A stretch of DNA of 64,000 bases from Chryseobacterium sp. c4a (GCF_009900745.1 NZ_WXVU01000014.1:62001-126000); one strand, 5' to 3'. Counted from the first letter of the stretch, positions 26,191 to 35,499 are shown. The notes: a model not told the origin generated them from the letters alone. Program-made: numbers and translations.

Positions 26191-28575
26191 TTAGAAATTA
26201 TATGAAAGATTTAGTCTGAAATTGATTGGATTTAAAGCTCTCCATCCGTAATGAGTATATCCCCAGGCTCCGGGATAAAACCCTACATAATTATAGCGGT
26301 CTGTTAAATTGTTCACCAAAAATGACAACTGATAATTATCTCGTTTATAAGAGACCCCCACATCTAATGTGAAATAATCATCCGGAAGATAAGGATGATC
26401 TAAAACCACAGGCCATGCTGCTCTTTTAGCCTGATACTCATAACCAAGCGAGAAACCTAGTCCTTCCAAGTCTCCTTCTGCAATGGTATATTTCAACCAG
26501 GCATTGGTAATATGCTTGGCTGTTCCATACAGCATTCCACCGATTTTTTTAGGATCATTATCCTCTGTTACTTTTGCATCTGTATAAGCATAGTTTAAGA
26601 GAATACTCCAGTTTTTACTGATGTTTCCATTCAAATCAAACTCAATTCCTTTGGATACGCTTTTCCCGGATTGTTCAAAGAGTCCCGGATGTTCAATTCC
26701 GGCAGCGGTTAACATATTTGTTTTGGTAAGATGGTAAAAGGTAAGATTTGTCATCAATTGCCCATTGAACCATGTTTTCTTTATTCCAAATTCTGTATTC
26801 TTTCCATACGAAGGATCGGCTGTATTGCCATTAAGAAGCTTTCCGGTCTGCTCTTGAAAAGATTCATCATACAATCCGTATACAGTAAATGTCTGAGTCA
26901 ATAATCCGGTAATGCTGAATCTTGGAGTCACAGCTGTATTTTTAACCTCATTTCCTTTATCCGCAGCACTGGTTTTTACTGTTGAAGTATAACGGAATCC
27001 AGCAGCTATTCTCAACTTATCATCCAGAAAACGAGCTTCATCCTGCACATGAAATGAAGTATAAGAATAGTCTGTAAGATAATTTGCACCTCGTTCTCTT
27101 AGAGATCTTGAACGGTCATATTCCGGAATATCAGATTTTTTTAGGTTGCCATAAACAGGGTTATAAATATTAAATGCAGCACCTACTTTCTGAGGAAGTA
27201 CAGACCAATCGGCAACATAAGATTTCTTTCCCATATCAATTCCCGCAAGAATATTGTGATTGATGTTACCTGTCTCAAATTTTCCTCTCGTAAATACCTG
27301 TCCTATTGTGGAAGTATTCAAAGCATCATTGATACTGATCCCACGGTCTACATCCCCTTTTTTTCTTCCCTTCAGAGGGTCATCTGCTAGAGCAATATTA
27401 TTATAACTAGCATATAATGATTCTCCCTGCATCTGGGATCGTATGTACCCAAATTGGCCGGTAATCAACCAATTATCATTAAAATTATGATTAATCGTTC
27501 CATAGACATTATGTTCCCATGAACGCGTTGGATCTATAATTGGATCAGAAAAGTTAAACGATCTCTTTACCTCTTTAAATCCATCAATCCCGTAAGCATA
27601 TTTGGAAAATCCTCCCTGAAAATTATTTTGCGAAAGAATATATTCTAGTGTAATATTCGTGTTATCTGATGCTATATATTTGAAAGACGGATTGATGACA
27701 TACTGCTCGTGCTCTACATACTGCTGAAAAGAACCTGATTTTGTTCCCATCAAATTAAGCCTTCCCCAGAGCTTGCCATCTTTACTTAATCTTTTTTCAA
27801 TATCCGTAGAAGCTCTATACAGATTAAAACTTCCTAATGTAAGCTGAACATTTCCTTTCTCTCTTCCTACAGGCTTTTTAGTAACAATATTATAGAAACC
27901 TCCGGGCTGGGTATTCCCCATCATAAAACCTGCAGGCCCCTTTACAAATTCAACACGATCTACAAAAGACATATCTTCACGAAGCGGGCCAAAACTTCCG
28001 CTCACATCCATTCCGTTTCTAAGATTAGAAGCAGAAAATCCACGTACGGCAATCCCTACGCTTCCTTCTTCCTGATGGGTAATAGTACGCACTCCGCTTA
28101 CATTTCGGCTCAATCCTTCAGCTGTAGTCAGAATCTGCTGGTCATTCAGTAAACGCTGATCTATCACCTGAATATTTTGAGGAGTAACCAAAAGATTCTC
28201 CCCTAATCTTAAAGTTGAAGAAGGGATTGTTTTACGGTTTGCACTAACGTTGACTGCAACAATCTGGTAAGTATCTGTATTTTGTATAAAATCATGAGTA
28301 ATACTATCATTTTCCTTTAATGTAAAAGAGTACGTTTTAGCAACATCCGGATCGTCTACTTTAAGAAGATAATTTCCTGCGGGTATATTATTGAACTTAT
28401 AAATCCCATTTTCATCAGTATAAGTTTCTGATTCTCCATTATTAAGAATTACTTTTACAGCCGGAACAGGCTTCTTTTGAGCATTCACAACCTTTCCTGT
28501 AATCTGTGCAGTGCTTTGTGCCCACATAACAGCCGGAAAAAACAATGCGGAAAAAAGGAATTTGTTCTTATTCAT
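26191..28575 (-). CDS. TonB-dependent siderophore receptor
   Basis: A 794-residue outer-membrane receptor. Signal peptide about 1-19 (VMWAQ), CarboxypepD_reg-like domain (about 22-105), a plug with GLSRNVSGVRTI, VAVRGFS-like and VEFVKGPAGFMMGNTQPGG motifs of FhuA/FptA-type siderophore receptors, then the barrel ending NFRLNLSYNF. Ferric siderophore uptake is inferred from the plug motifs and from the PepSY gene and the divergent AraC regulator. No siderophore synthesis genes are in the window, so it probably takes up foreign siderophores. Confidence 0.9.
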   Translation of the reverse strand: MNKNKFLFSALFFPAVMWAQSTAQITGKVVNAQKKPVPAVKVILNNGESETYTDENGIYKFNNIPAGNYLLKVDDPDVAKTYSFTLKENDSITHDFIQNTDTYQIVAVNVSANRKTIPSSTLRLGENLLVTPQNIQVIDQRLLNDQQILTTAEGLSRNVSGVRTITHQEEGSVGIAVRGFSASNLRNGMDVSGSFGPLREDMSFVDRVEFVKGPAGFMMGNTQPGGFYNIVTKKPVGREKGNVQLTLGSFNLYRASTDIEKRLSKDGKLWGRLNLMGTKSGSFQQYVEHEQYVINPSFKYIASDNTNITLEYILSQNNFQGGFSKYAYGIDGFKEVKRSFNFSDPIIDPTRSWEHNVYGTINHNFNDNWLITGQFGYIRSQMQGESLYASYNNIALADDPLKGRKKGDVDRGISINDALNTSTIGQVFTRGKFETGNINHNILAGIDMGKKSYVADWSVLPQKVGAAFNIYNPVYGNLKKSDIPEYDRSRSLRERGANYLTDYSYTSFHVQDEARFLDDKLRIAAGFRYTSTVKTSAADKGNEVKNTAVTPRFSITGLLTQTFTVYGLYDESFQEQTGKLLNGNTADPSYGKNTEFGIKKTWFNGQLMTNLTFYHLTKTNMLTAAGIEHPGLFEQSGKSVSKGIEFDLNGNISKNWSILLNYAYTDAKVTEDNDPKKIGGMLYGTAKHITNAWLKYTIAEGDLEGLGFSLGYEYQAKRAAWPVVLDHPYLPDDYFTLDVGVSYKRDNYQLSFLVNNLTDRYNYVGFYPGAWGYTHYGWRALNPINFRLNLSYNF

Positions 28576-28583
28576 AGATCATT

Positions 28584-28623
28584 ATTTAGAATTAGTTTAA
28601 TTAAATTTACACGAGCAAAATTA
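28584..28623 (-). promoter_or_regulatory. Receptor promoter with Fur-like AT palindrome
   Basis: TAATTTTG on the minus strand (28616-28623) fits the -7 box. Downstream of it, at 28584-28606, ATTTAG-type hexamers form a loose palindrome similar to the better one before feoA (41463-41481). Fur control is plausible for an iron receptor but this site is weak. Confidence 0.35.
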
Positions 28624-28673
28624 GGAGTTGCTAATAGGAAACACTTTTGAGCTTGGGATAAAGACTTTAGATT

Positions 28674-29660
28674 TTGGGAGAGATTGTACCAAACCATACT
28701 ATTGTAAAACAGATTTTAGATTTTTATAATGAAAATCATTGTGGGAGTGTGCCCGAAATTTTCATCAATGAACTTGGAAAATTTGAAACACTGACTTTAT
28801 ACGAGGGGGATGAATTTCTGGTAAAAGAATATCAGTTTTCGTATATTGAAGATTATACGATGAAATTCCGTACTGAAGCAGTAAAATACATAGAGTTGTC
28901 TTTCTTTTTGGATGGAGCAGATGCTATTAAGGATTTAGTTGATGGAAAAAGCAGAGAATACAAACTGTTTCACCATTATATTTATTATACTCCGGAAAAT
29001 GCGGATGTAGAAATTTATTTTCATAAAGAATTCCTATACAAAAATCTGGATATTTATGTTTCCAAAGATTACTTTCACCAATTGGCAGAAAGCAGTGATG
29101 CATTGCAGGATTTTATTTTAAAAATAGATCAAAACCAGCCAGCCAGTTTATTTCCGAAAGGGCTTCCTATCACCCCACAAATGATGAGTATCTTACTGGA
29201 AATCAAAAAATGTAATCTGGAGGGTTTCTACAAAGATTATTTTATTAAAAGTAAAATCCTAAGCCTTTTACTGCTCATCTTTGAATTTGCAAAAAATCAG
29301 GAAAACGAAACTGAAACAAAAAGCAAATCTTCCATCAATACTTCTGAAATTCATAAACTGATGGCCATAAAAGAATTTATAGAAGGGAATCTGAAGTCGT
29401 TTTATACCATTGAACAGCTTTCAATAAAATTTGGTATCAATGAATTTAAATTAAAAAATGGCTTTAAAGAACTGTTTGGGGACGGAGTTTTTCATTATGC
29501 TTCAAAGCTTAGAATGAAAGAAGCACTTTATTTACTTAAAAACTCTGATTTTTCCATTAAAGAGATCGCTTATCATTTGGGATATGCCTCGCCTTCGTCA
29601 TTTAGTGTAGCATTTAAGAACGAAGTGGGAGTAGGCCCTAGTTATTATCGAAAAAATTAA
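28674..29660 (+). CDS. AraC-family regulator, PchR-like
   Basis: A 328-residue protein with an N-terminal ligand-binding part (about 1-200) and a C-terminal double HTH_18 domain (about 225-328: IEQLSIKFGINEFKLKNGFKEL and AYHLGYASPSSFSVAFKNEVG). It is divergent from a siderophore receptor, as PchR-type regulators are, and may activate it when the ferric siderophore is present. An in-frame TAG lies just before the TTG at 28674, so that TTG is the likely start; no in-frame ATG appears for about 60 codons. Confidence 0.8.
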   Translation: MGEIVPNHTIVKQILDFYNENHCGSVPEIFINELGKFETLTLYEGDEFLVKEYQFSYIEDYTMKFRTEAVKYIELSFFLDGADAIKDLVDGKSREYKLFHHYIYYTPENADVEIYFHKEFLYKNLDIYVSKDYFHQLAESSDALQDFILKIDQNQPASLFPKGLPITPQMMSILLEIKKCNLEGFYKDYFIKSKILSLLLLIFEFAKNQENETETKSKSSINTSEIHKLMAIKEFIEGNLKSFYTIEQLSIKFGINEFKLKNGFKELFGDGVFHYASKLRMKEALYLLKNSDFSIKEIAYHLGYASPSSFSVAFKNEVGVGPSYYRKN

Positions 29661-29780
29661 AAAGAATAAAATAAAGAGCTTTTCTTGTGCAATCTAGATT
29701 CAATTGTATTGAGTTTGTTGGTATTTTCTAAACAAATGTATAACAATATGATATCAACAATCGCGTCTAGTATAAAAACA

Positions 29781-29814
29781 AAAAACCCTCCGTATTAAAA
29801 ATACAGAGGGTTTT
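29781..29814 (-). terminator. Intrinsic terminator of the tRNA cluster
   Basis: On the minus strand AAAACCCTCTGTATT pairs with AATACGGAGGGTTTT (one G-T type mismatch) and T residues follow. It lies immediately after the first tRNA-Leu(TAA) gene. A decayed copy is at 30121-30154. Confidence 0.75.
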
Positions 29815-29815
29815 G

Positions 29816-29899
29816 TACCCCAGACGGGACTTGAACCCGTACGTCCTTGCGGACACAGGATTTTAAGTCCTGCGTGTCTACCAGTTCCACCACCAGGGC
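29816..29899 (-). tRNA. tRNA-Leu (anticodon TAA), copy 1
   Basis: An 84-nt cloverleaf on the minus strand. It starts GCCCTGGTGGTGG, has the anticodon loop CTTAAAA, a long variable arm (TGTCCGCAAGGACGT) and the T-arm GGTTCAAGTCC. The long variable arm is a Leu/Ser trait. The sequence is essentially identical to the copy at 30156-30239. Confidence 0.93.
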
Positions 29900-29951
29900 T
29901 GGTGTGTGGTATAAAAAAAGGACTTGAAACCAAATCCTACTTTTTATATGG

Positions 29952-30033
29952 TGCGGATGAAGGGACTCGAACCCCCACGCCTCACGGCACCAGATCCTAA
30001 GTCTGGCGTGGCTACCAATTACACCACATCCGC
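29952..30033 (-). tRNA. tRNA-Leu (anticodon TAG), copy 1
   Basis: An 82-nt class II tRNA on the minus strand. It starts GCGGATGTGGTG, has the anticodon loop CTTAGGA, a variable arm with TGCCGTGAGGC and the T-arm GGTTCGAGTCC, and ends CATCCGCA. It is repeated at 30326-30407. Confidence 0.93.
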
Positions 30034-30120
30034 TGGTTATATTGATCTGTTTTCACAGATTCAAAATCAATTCTCTTACAAATATAAGAAATTCTATTAA
30101 AGAACACTCTCTATAAAAAC

Positions 30121-30154
30121 AAAAAACCCTCCGTAGCAAAATACAGAAGGCTTT
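30121..30154 (-). terminator. Decayed copy of the tRNA-cluster terminator
   Basis: AAACCCTCCGTAGCAAAATACAGAAGGCTTT matches the terminator at 29781-29814 with several changes that weaken its stem. It marks the edge of a duplicated segment. If still active, it would partly end transcription between the two tRNA groups. Confidence 0.5.
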
Positions 30155-30155
30155 G

Positions 30156-30239
30156 TACCCCAGACGGGACTTGAACCCGTACGTCCTTGCGGACACAGGA
30201 TTTTAAGTCCTGCGTGTCTACCAGTTCCACCACCAGGGC
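30156..30239 (-). tRNA. tRNA-Leu (anticodon TAA), copy 2
   Basis: Same sequence and structure as 29816-29899 on the minus strand. The flanking terminator-like sequence is also repeated, showing that a whole block was duplicated. Confidence 0.93.
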
Positions 30240-30248
30240 ATGGTGTGG

Positions 30249-30321
30249 AGCGAAAAACGGGATTCGAACCCGCGACCCCAACCTTGGCAAGGTTGTGCTC
30301 TACCAGCTGAGCTATTTTCGC
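30249..30321 (-). tRNA. tRNA-Gly (anticodon GCC)
   Basis: A 73-nt cloverleaf on the minus strand. It starts GCGAAAATAGCTCAG, with D-loop GCTGGTAGAGC, anticodon loop TTGCCAA and T-arm GGTTCGAATCC, and closes with TTTTCGC. It stands only in the second tRNA group. Confidence 0.93.
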
Positions 30322-30325
30322 ATAG

Positions 30326-30407
30326 TGCGGATGAAGGGACTCGAACCCCCACGCCTCACGGCACCAGATCCTAAGTCTGGCGTGGCTACCAATTACACCA
30401 CATCCGC
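30326..30407 (-). tRNA. tRNA-Leu (anticodon TAG), copy 2
   Basis: Same sequence as 29952-30033, minus strand, probably the first gene transcribed in the cluster. It is followed by the Gly gene after 4 bp. Confidence 0.93.
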
Positions 30408-30585
30408 TGGTTTTTTATATTGTAAGTTTTAAAGAGCTTGCTTCGTTTTTGTGAGTGCAAATATAGGACAATTTCCTTTATCTGCAAACTTTTTCAGAAA
30501 AAAAATTAAAATTTCCAGATTTTTTTTCAGCAGCACCTATTATTACATTTCATTTTCTTACTTTTACAACGTTAATAATTACGAT

Positions 30586-30963
30586 ATGGAATTACAAGGA
30601 ACGGTAAAGAAACTTTTTGAAACTCAAACATTTGCAAGTGGATTTCAAAAAAGAGAATTGGTTATTTTAACCCAGGAACAGTATCCACAGCCGATAAACA
30701 TAGAATTTTTATCTGATAAAATTAGTTTGTTAGATAACCTTAAAGAAGGTGAAAACGTAAAGATAGGAATCAACATCAGAGGTAGAGAATGGGTTTCTCC
30801 ACAAGGTGAAACTAAATACTTCAACTCAATTACAGGATGGAGAGTAGAGAAAGTTTTTGATAATGGATCAGAACCTACTCAGGCTATGCCTCAGCAATCA
30901 GCTTCTCCTGTTTCTAACGAGAATCCGTTTGCCGGAGATGACGATGATGATTTACCTTTCTAA
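30586..30963 (+). CDS. DUF3127 protein with SSB-like acidic tail
   Basis: A 125-residue protein of the DUF3127 family. Its beta-rich body (about 1-90, ELQGTVKKLFETQTF ... FNSITGWRVEKV) fits a small OB-type fold. A flexible Gln/Ser/Pro linker leads to the terminus GDDDDDLPF, which closely resembles the protein-docking tail DDDIPF of single-strand DNA-binding proteins. A nucleic-acid role is inferred. The ATG at 30586 is preferred; an upstream reading would cover the promoter and a poly-A/T stretch. A terminator follows at 30986. Confidence 0.85.
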   Translation: MELQGTVKKLFETQTFASGFQKRELVILTQEQYPQPINIEFLSDKISLLDNLKEGENVKIGINIRGREWVSPQGETKYFNSITGWRVEKVFDNGSEPTQAMPQQSASPVSNENPFAGDDDDDLPF

Positions 30964-30985
30964 TTAAAGAATTAAAATCAAATAT

Positions 30986-31017
30986 AAATCCTGCTTTCTT
31001 AAAAGTGGGATTTTTTT
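30986..31017 (+). terminator. Intrinsic terminator after the DUF3127 gene
   Basis: AAATCC..CTTT (30986-30997) pairs with AAAG..GGATTT (31003-31012), with a TG/TG bulge, followed by seven T residues. The aat start codon lies at 31026. Confidence 0.6.
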
Positions 31018-31025
31018 GCTAAAAA

Positions 31026-31679
31026 ATGGTTCGATTAGACGAAAATGAGATTTCATTTCCAGATCCGGAAGTATATGATGGCCACGACGGGCTGATTGCC
31101 TTTGGGGGAGATCTGTCTGTAGAGCGCATTTGGTTCGCTTATCAATTGGGTATCTTTCCCTGGTTCAACCCGGGGGAGGAAATTTTGTGGTGGTGTCCGG
31201 ATCCAAGATTCGTTTTAATCCCTAGCGAGATAAAGGTTTCCAAATCGATGAAAAAGATATTAAATAAGAATATTTTTACTTTTTCAGAGAATAAAAACTT
31301 CAGAGAAGTCATTAAAAATTGTCAGCAAACTGAGCGCACGGGGCAATCCGGCACATGGCTTTCTGATGAGTTGATGAATTCTTTCATCAAACTTCATGAA
31401 TATGGTCTCGCAAAGAGTATTGAAGTATGGAAAGACGGAGAACTTGTAGGAGGTTTTTATGGTTTGCAGATCGGAAATGTTTTCTGTGGTGAAAGTATGT
31501 TTGCTAAAGTAAGCAACGCTTCAAAGGCTGGGTTTATTCACTTTGTGGAAAGCAACAAAAACGACATTGAATTAATTGATTGTCAGTCTCATACTGAACA
31601 TTTGGAAAGCTTAGGTGCCAAAATGATACCCAAGAGAGAATTTTTAAAAATCCTACACGAAAACAATGAACGCAGATAA
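31026..31679 (+). CDS. aat: Leucyl/phenylalanyl-tRNA--protein transferase
   Basis: A 217-residue cytoplasmic enzyme that adds Leu or Phe from tRNA to proteins with N-terminal Arg or Lys, marking them for ClpAP-type degradation. Family motifs are clear: FPDP, GLIAFGGDLS, AYQLGIFPWF, WWCPDPRFVL, TWLSDELMNSF, GGFYGLQIGNVFCGESMF and DCQ..TEHLESLGA. Its end overlaps the next gene by 14 bp, so the two are translationally coupled. Confidence 0.96.
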   Translation: MVRLDENEISFPDPEVYDGHDGLIAFGGDLSVERIWFAYQLGIFPWFNPGEEILWWCPDPRFVLIPSEIKVSKSMKKILNKNIFTFSENKNFREVIKNCQQTERTGQSGTWLSDELMNSFIKLHEYGLAKSIEVWKDGELVGGFYGLQIGNVFCGESMFAKVSNASKAGFIHFVESNKNDIELIDCQSHTEHLESLGAKMIPKREFLKILHENNERR

Positions 31680-32544
31680 AGAAAAATGGCTTCTTTTGGC
31701 TACCCTGAGCATTATCTGGGGGTCTTCTTTTATTTTGATCAAAAAATCACTGGATCATTTCAGTCCTTATCAGGTAGGCTCATTGAGAGTGCTTATTGCC
31801 GGAATTATTCTTCTTCCCATTGCCATTTCTAATTATAAGCTTTTTCCGAAGAAACATATAAAGTGGCTTATTTTGGCTGCGTTTACCGGAAATTTTATTC
31901 CCATGTTTCTCTTTCCAATTGCAGAAAAGGAGGTTAGCAGCAGTATAGCTGGAATCATCAATTCTATGATGCCTATTTTTGTCATTATTGTAGGTGCATT
32001 GGTATGGAAATTTGAAACGACAAAGAAACAGATTACAGGAGTTCTGATAAGCTTTACAGGAGTCTGTATCCTTGCTTTTGGTGGGGGAGATAGTGCAGAA
32101 CTTAAAATGATCCCTATTTTACTGCTCTTACTCGCTACATTATGCTATGCGATGAGTACAACCACTGTGAAATCGAAGCTTATGGAAGTTTCTTCTGTTG
32201 TTTTATCTTCCTTTATATTTTCTTTTGTTTTAATTTTCCCTTCTCTTATTGCGTTAACAAGTACAGGATTTTTTTCTGAGTTTAGTTTTTCAAAAGACAA
32301 TATGCTGGGACTTATGTTCGTAAGCTTACTTTCCATTTTTGGAACCGGACTTGCCATGACGATGAACTATAGGCTGCTAAAGGTATCTACTCCTCTTTTT
32401 GCTTCAACGGTTACCCTTATTATGCCTATTGTAGCTATTATTTGGGGGCTCATTGATGGTGAAAAGCTTACTGTTATGCAATTTATCGGAGCCGGAGTTA
32501 TTATTGCCGGGTTGATCTTTTTAAGAAGCAATCCGAAAAAATAA
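31666..32544 (+). CDS. EamA-family (DMT) transporter
   Basis: A 292-residue inner-membrane protein with ten predicted helices in two EamA halves. The first opens with LLLATLSIIWGSSFILIKKSLDHFSPYQVGSLRVLIAG, typical of the drug/metabolite transporter group. The second starts at about residue 145. It overlaps aat. Substrate unknown; members export amino acids or other metabolites. Confidence 0.9.
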   Translation: MNADKEKWLLLATLSIIWGSSFILIKKSLDHFSPYQVGSLRVLIAGIILLPIAISNYKLFPKKHIKWLILAAFTGNFIPMFLFPIAEKEVSSSIAGIINSMMPIFVIIVGALVWKFETTKKQITGVLISFTGVCILAFGGGDSAELKMIPILLLLLATLCYAMSTTTVKSKLMEVSSVVLSSFIFSFVLIFPSLIALTSTGFFSEFSFSKDNMLGLMFVSLLSIFGTGLAMTMNYRLLKVSTPLFASTVTLIMPIVAIIWGLIDGEKLTVMQFIGAGVIIAGLIFLRSNPKK

Positions 32545-32548
32545 GTAT

Positions 32549-32790
32549 AAAAGCTGGGAGCTGGAAGAAGGAGGCAGGAAGTTTATTTTGGTTTATAATT
32601 CACTGATTATTTTCTAATCAATATTCTAGTATTATTTTAATGCAGAGTTCGCAGAGAATCTAAAAAATGCGGTTTATAAAATGTTCGCAAAAGCGTTTCA
32701 CTTAGCGATATTCGCATTCCTTGTTTAACGGAGTGTTTTTGTGCACGAAAAAATATCATAGAGTTTTTACTCCTTTGCGTATTCCATGCG
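32549..32790. repeat. Intergenic repeat segment, inverted relative to 35500-35760
   Basis: The segment opens with GGGAGCTGGAAGAAGGAGGCAGGAAG, similar to one at about 35500. At about 32640-32690 it carries ATGCGGTTTATAAAATGTTCGC, whose reverse complement recurs at 35700-35735. No coding frame is credible. Confidence 0.5.
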
Positions 32791-32812
32791 TTTAAAAAAG
32801 CATTTTATCAAT

Positions 32813-32840
32813 AAAAAAAGCCTGCATTTCTGCAAGCTTT
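32813..32840 (-). terminator. Intrinsic terminator of the TPR gene
   Basis: AAAGC.TGCA (32817-32826) and TGCA.GCTTT (32831-32840) form a stem with one mismatch and a TTTC loop. On the minus strand a T-run of about seven follows, 20 bp after the TPR stop codon. Confidence 0.6.
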
Positions 32841-32859
32841 TCTGTTATTTGGAGTACGT

Positions 32860-34242
32860 TTAATTCTTTTTCTTCACTCTACTCACCTTCACCTTTTTTA
32901 CCTCTTCTTTGATAAACGGATATTTTTTCTGCATATCCTTTACCAGAGACGGATCCAGCTCTAAAGCTTTCTGAAGTGATTCTATTCCTTTCTCCTGATC
33001 TTTCAGATTGAAAAAACAGTTGCTTAGCTGATAAAACAATTCTGCTCTGTTGTGATGTCTTATTGCTGCATTTAAAACAGTAATGGCTTCTTCGTATTCC
33101 CCTACAAGCATCAGCACTTCTGAGTACGCATACCAGTTATAGAATCTTGATGGCTCAGCATCTACCAGCTTTTTAAGACATGAAAGACTTTCTTCAAATT
33201 TTCCGGAATCAATGAACAGGAATGCTAATCTCTTTTGATAATCAAGATTATTTTCATTCAGCTGTGTTGCTTCTTTAGCAAAATGAAGCGCTTCCGACAT
33301 ACCGCCCATTTCTTCATATAAATAAGATTGCTCCATCATCGCCAGATAAAACTGAGGGTCTTCTCTCAATGATTTCTGAAATGAGTTTAAAGCTAAGATA
33401 GGTTGCTTTAAAGCTTTATTACACAATCCGATTTTATAAAAAGTAAATGCTTTGGTATATTCAAGTTCAAGCATTTCCTCATAGGTTTCAATCGCTTTCT
33501 GGTACTGCCCCTGAGCTTCATAACAAGCTGCTTTATTGGCATATACTCCTACAGAGTTTGAATTGATGGCTAATAAATAGTCATATCCTTTTATCGCTTC
33601 ATCGTAATTCTTTCTGTTGAAGTAGAATTGTCCGTATTCAAACCATGCAGTTTCGGAATAAGAGAATTCATCTAAATATTCATTAAGAAAGGCAATCGCC
33701 TCCTCACTCTTATTCAGGTCACTGAAACACACCATTGCATTTTCCAGCGAATATTCATCTGCAGGATCTTCTTTAAGTGCTTTTCTGTAATGTTTAAGAG
33801 CGTTAAAGGGATCTCCCAGGTTTACATATTCATCTGCAATAAAGTTGTGAAGGAAATTTTCTTCTTCCTCCAACGTAAGGGCTTTTTTACAGATTTCAAT
33901 GGATTTTCTAGGGTTACCCAGGTTCGAATAATACTTGGCGTAGCAAACCAAAAAGTCTGTATTCTCCATAGAAGAACCTTTCAGCTCGTCGATAAGATCT
34001 TTCGCCGCATTGTATTCTTCCCATTCCAGAAGAATTTCAAGTCTTTTGATCTTGATATCTAATGAATTGGGGTGAAGCTTCAGTCCATAATTAACCGCCA
34101 TATCAGCGTAATTAAAATCACCCAGCTCCAAATAATAAACAATGATATCTTCCAACTCCTCGGTATCGAAGTAGAATTCGTCATTGTTTTCCATCATTTC
34201 TTCGAACTTTTTTACAAGTTCATTTCCAAAATACTCTTCCAA
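32860..34242 (-). CDS. Tetratricopeptide repeat protein
   Basis: A 460-residue soluble protein built almost wholly of TPR units from about residue 30 to 445, for example AETWFEYGQFYFNRKNYDEAIKGYDYLLAIN and KAFTFYKIGLCNKALKQPILALNSFQKSL. It has no signal peptide and ends in a very basic tail (VKKVKVSRVKKKN). TPRs mediate protein contacts; the partner is unknown. It is a single-gene unit with its own terminator. The gap 34243-34451 is AT-rich without other features. Confidence 0.88.
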   Translation of the reverse strand: MEEYFGNELVKKFEEMMENNDEFYFDTEELEDIIVYYLELGDFNYADMAVNYGLKLHPNSLDIKIKRLEILLEWEEYNAAKDLIDELKGSSMENTDFLVCYAKYYSNLGNPRKSIEICKKALTLEEEENFLHNFIADEYVNLGDPFNALKHYRKALKEDPADEYSLENAMVCFSDLNKSEEAIAFLNEYLDEFSYSETAWFEYGQFYFNRKNYDEAIKGYDYLLAINSNSVGVYANKAACYEAQGQYQKAIETYEEMLELEYTKAFTFYKIGLCNKALKQPILALNSFQKSLREDPQFYLAMMEQSYLYEEMGGMSEALHFAKEATQLNENNLDYQKRLAFLFIDSGKFEESLSCLKKLVDAEPSRFYNWYAYSEVLMLVGEYEEAITVLNAAIRHHNRAELFYQLSNCFFNLKDQEKGIESLQKALELDPSLVKDMQKKYPFIKEEVKKVKVSRVKKKN

Positions 34243-34451
34243 TAGTGTCCTCTCCGTCGGCCCAATGCCTGAATTTACTTGCAGACCTCGGCAAACTTTA
34301 TTAATTAATAATATATCTGAAACTGATATTCAAATATTTATGCAAAGTTGCAACTTTTTTTTGAAATATCCATTTCATAAATTTCTATTATAAAAATAGT
34401 AAAAAAAGAAAACCGAAAAAAGGATTGTGGATAAAAAAACGGAAATTGGGG

Positions 34452-35423
34452 TTAAATTTTTATTACGAGCCTTTTTCCGGTTTGTATCTCAGCATTCCAG
34501 GCAGCTTCGATATTTTTTATATCAACTTCTTCTGTTTCTATTTTAATTTTTCCTTCCACAGCAGCCTGAAACATTTCGGGGATAATTTCTGTAAATAATA
34601 ATGCGGATTCTTCCTTCGTCCAGCTTCCTAAGCCTGATCCTGAAATCTGAATATCGGTAGCTCTGAGAATCTGTGAGGACAATTGAATGGTATCACCACT
34701 CATCCCGCCTATCGTGATCAGCTTGGTTTTGTGGGAAAATGTACCATCTCCTTTAAAAGCCGATAAAATCATCTCTACGGAATGTCCCCAGATATAATCA
34801 ATAACAATATCAATAGGACTTTCGTTGTGAATTTCTTTAATTTTCTTTTTAAAATCTTCGTCACTTAAATGCAGGGAAACCACCTCATCCGCACCCAGTT
34901 CACGAAGAGCCTGCAAAGATTCTTCATTTCTTCCGGTAACAATAATTTTTTTAGCTCCATACACCTTCGCAATCTGAACCGCTATTCTGCCTGTAATTCC
35001 TGTTGCTCCGTTTACCAATACTATGCTTCCCGGTTGTATCCCCGCTTTGAATTTTAATGCCATTGCAGATCCCATTACCGCATTGGGAAGGGCTGCTGCT
35101 ATAGAAAAATCCAATTCATCAGGAATTGCCACCATCATCTGAGTATTGCCCACTGCTTTTTCGGCAACGGTGCCTTTTTTACTGAAAAAATAAACTTTTG
35201 ACCCGTCTTCAAGATACCCTACTCCATCTGATCCGATGATTGTTGGTTGATGGGCATCGTTTTCCGTAGAATAATGCTTTCCATTGGCTCTTGCTTTATC
35301 AAGGTTTTTAATAGATGCTGCCTTTACAGTTACTAAGACTTCATTTTCATTTGATATTTCCGGTTCCGGAAAATCTGCATATTGAGGAGTGCTTCCTTTT
35401 TCAAATACTACTGCGCCTTTCAT
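34452..35423 (-). CDS. Zinc-free quinone-oxidoreductase-like alcohol dehydrogenase (MDR family)
   Basis: A 323-residue cytoplasmic enzyme. An N-terminal GroES-like domain (about 1-120) is followed by an NADPH-binding Rossmann domain with VNGATGITGRIAVQIAKVYGAKKIIVTGRN (about 145-175). The zinc-binding cysteines of alcohol dehydrogenases are absent, as in quinone oxidoreductases. It is monocistronic. Substrate unknown. Confidence 0.86.
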   Translation of the reverse strand: MKGAVVFEKGSTPQYADFPEPEISNENEVLVTVKAASIKNLDKARANGKHYSTENDAHQPTIIGSDGVGYLEDGSKVYFFSKKGTVAEKAVGNTQMMVAIPDELDFSIAAALPNAVMGSAMALKFKAGIQPGSIVLVNGATGITGRIAVQIAKVYGAKKIIVTGRNEESLQALRELGADEVVSLHLSDEDFKKKIKEIHNESPIDIVIDYIWGHSVEMILSAFKGDGTFSHKTKLITIGGMSGDTIQLSSQILRATDIQISGSGLGSWTKEESALLFTEIIPEMFQAAVEGKIKIETEEVDIKNIEAAWNAEIQTGKRLVIKI

Positions 35424-35499
35424 TGTTTTAAATTTTTATACAAAATTATGGCGGAGAAAATGTAGGGACGATAACATTTGTTATCAGTTTAGAGGAAGA

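Noticed and set aside
30187..30432. An 81-codon open frame across the tRNA genes
   Set aside because: It runs antisense through tRNA-Leu, tRNA-Gly and tRNA-Leu genes and has no protein features; the RNA genes explain the sequence.
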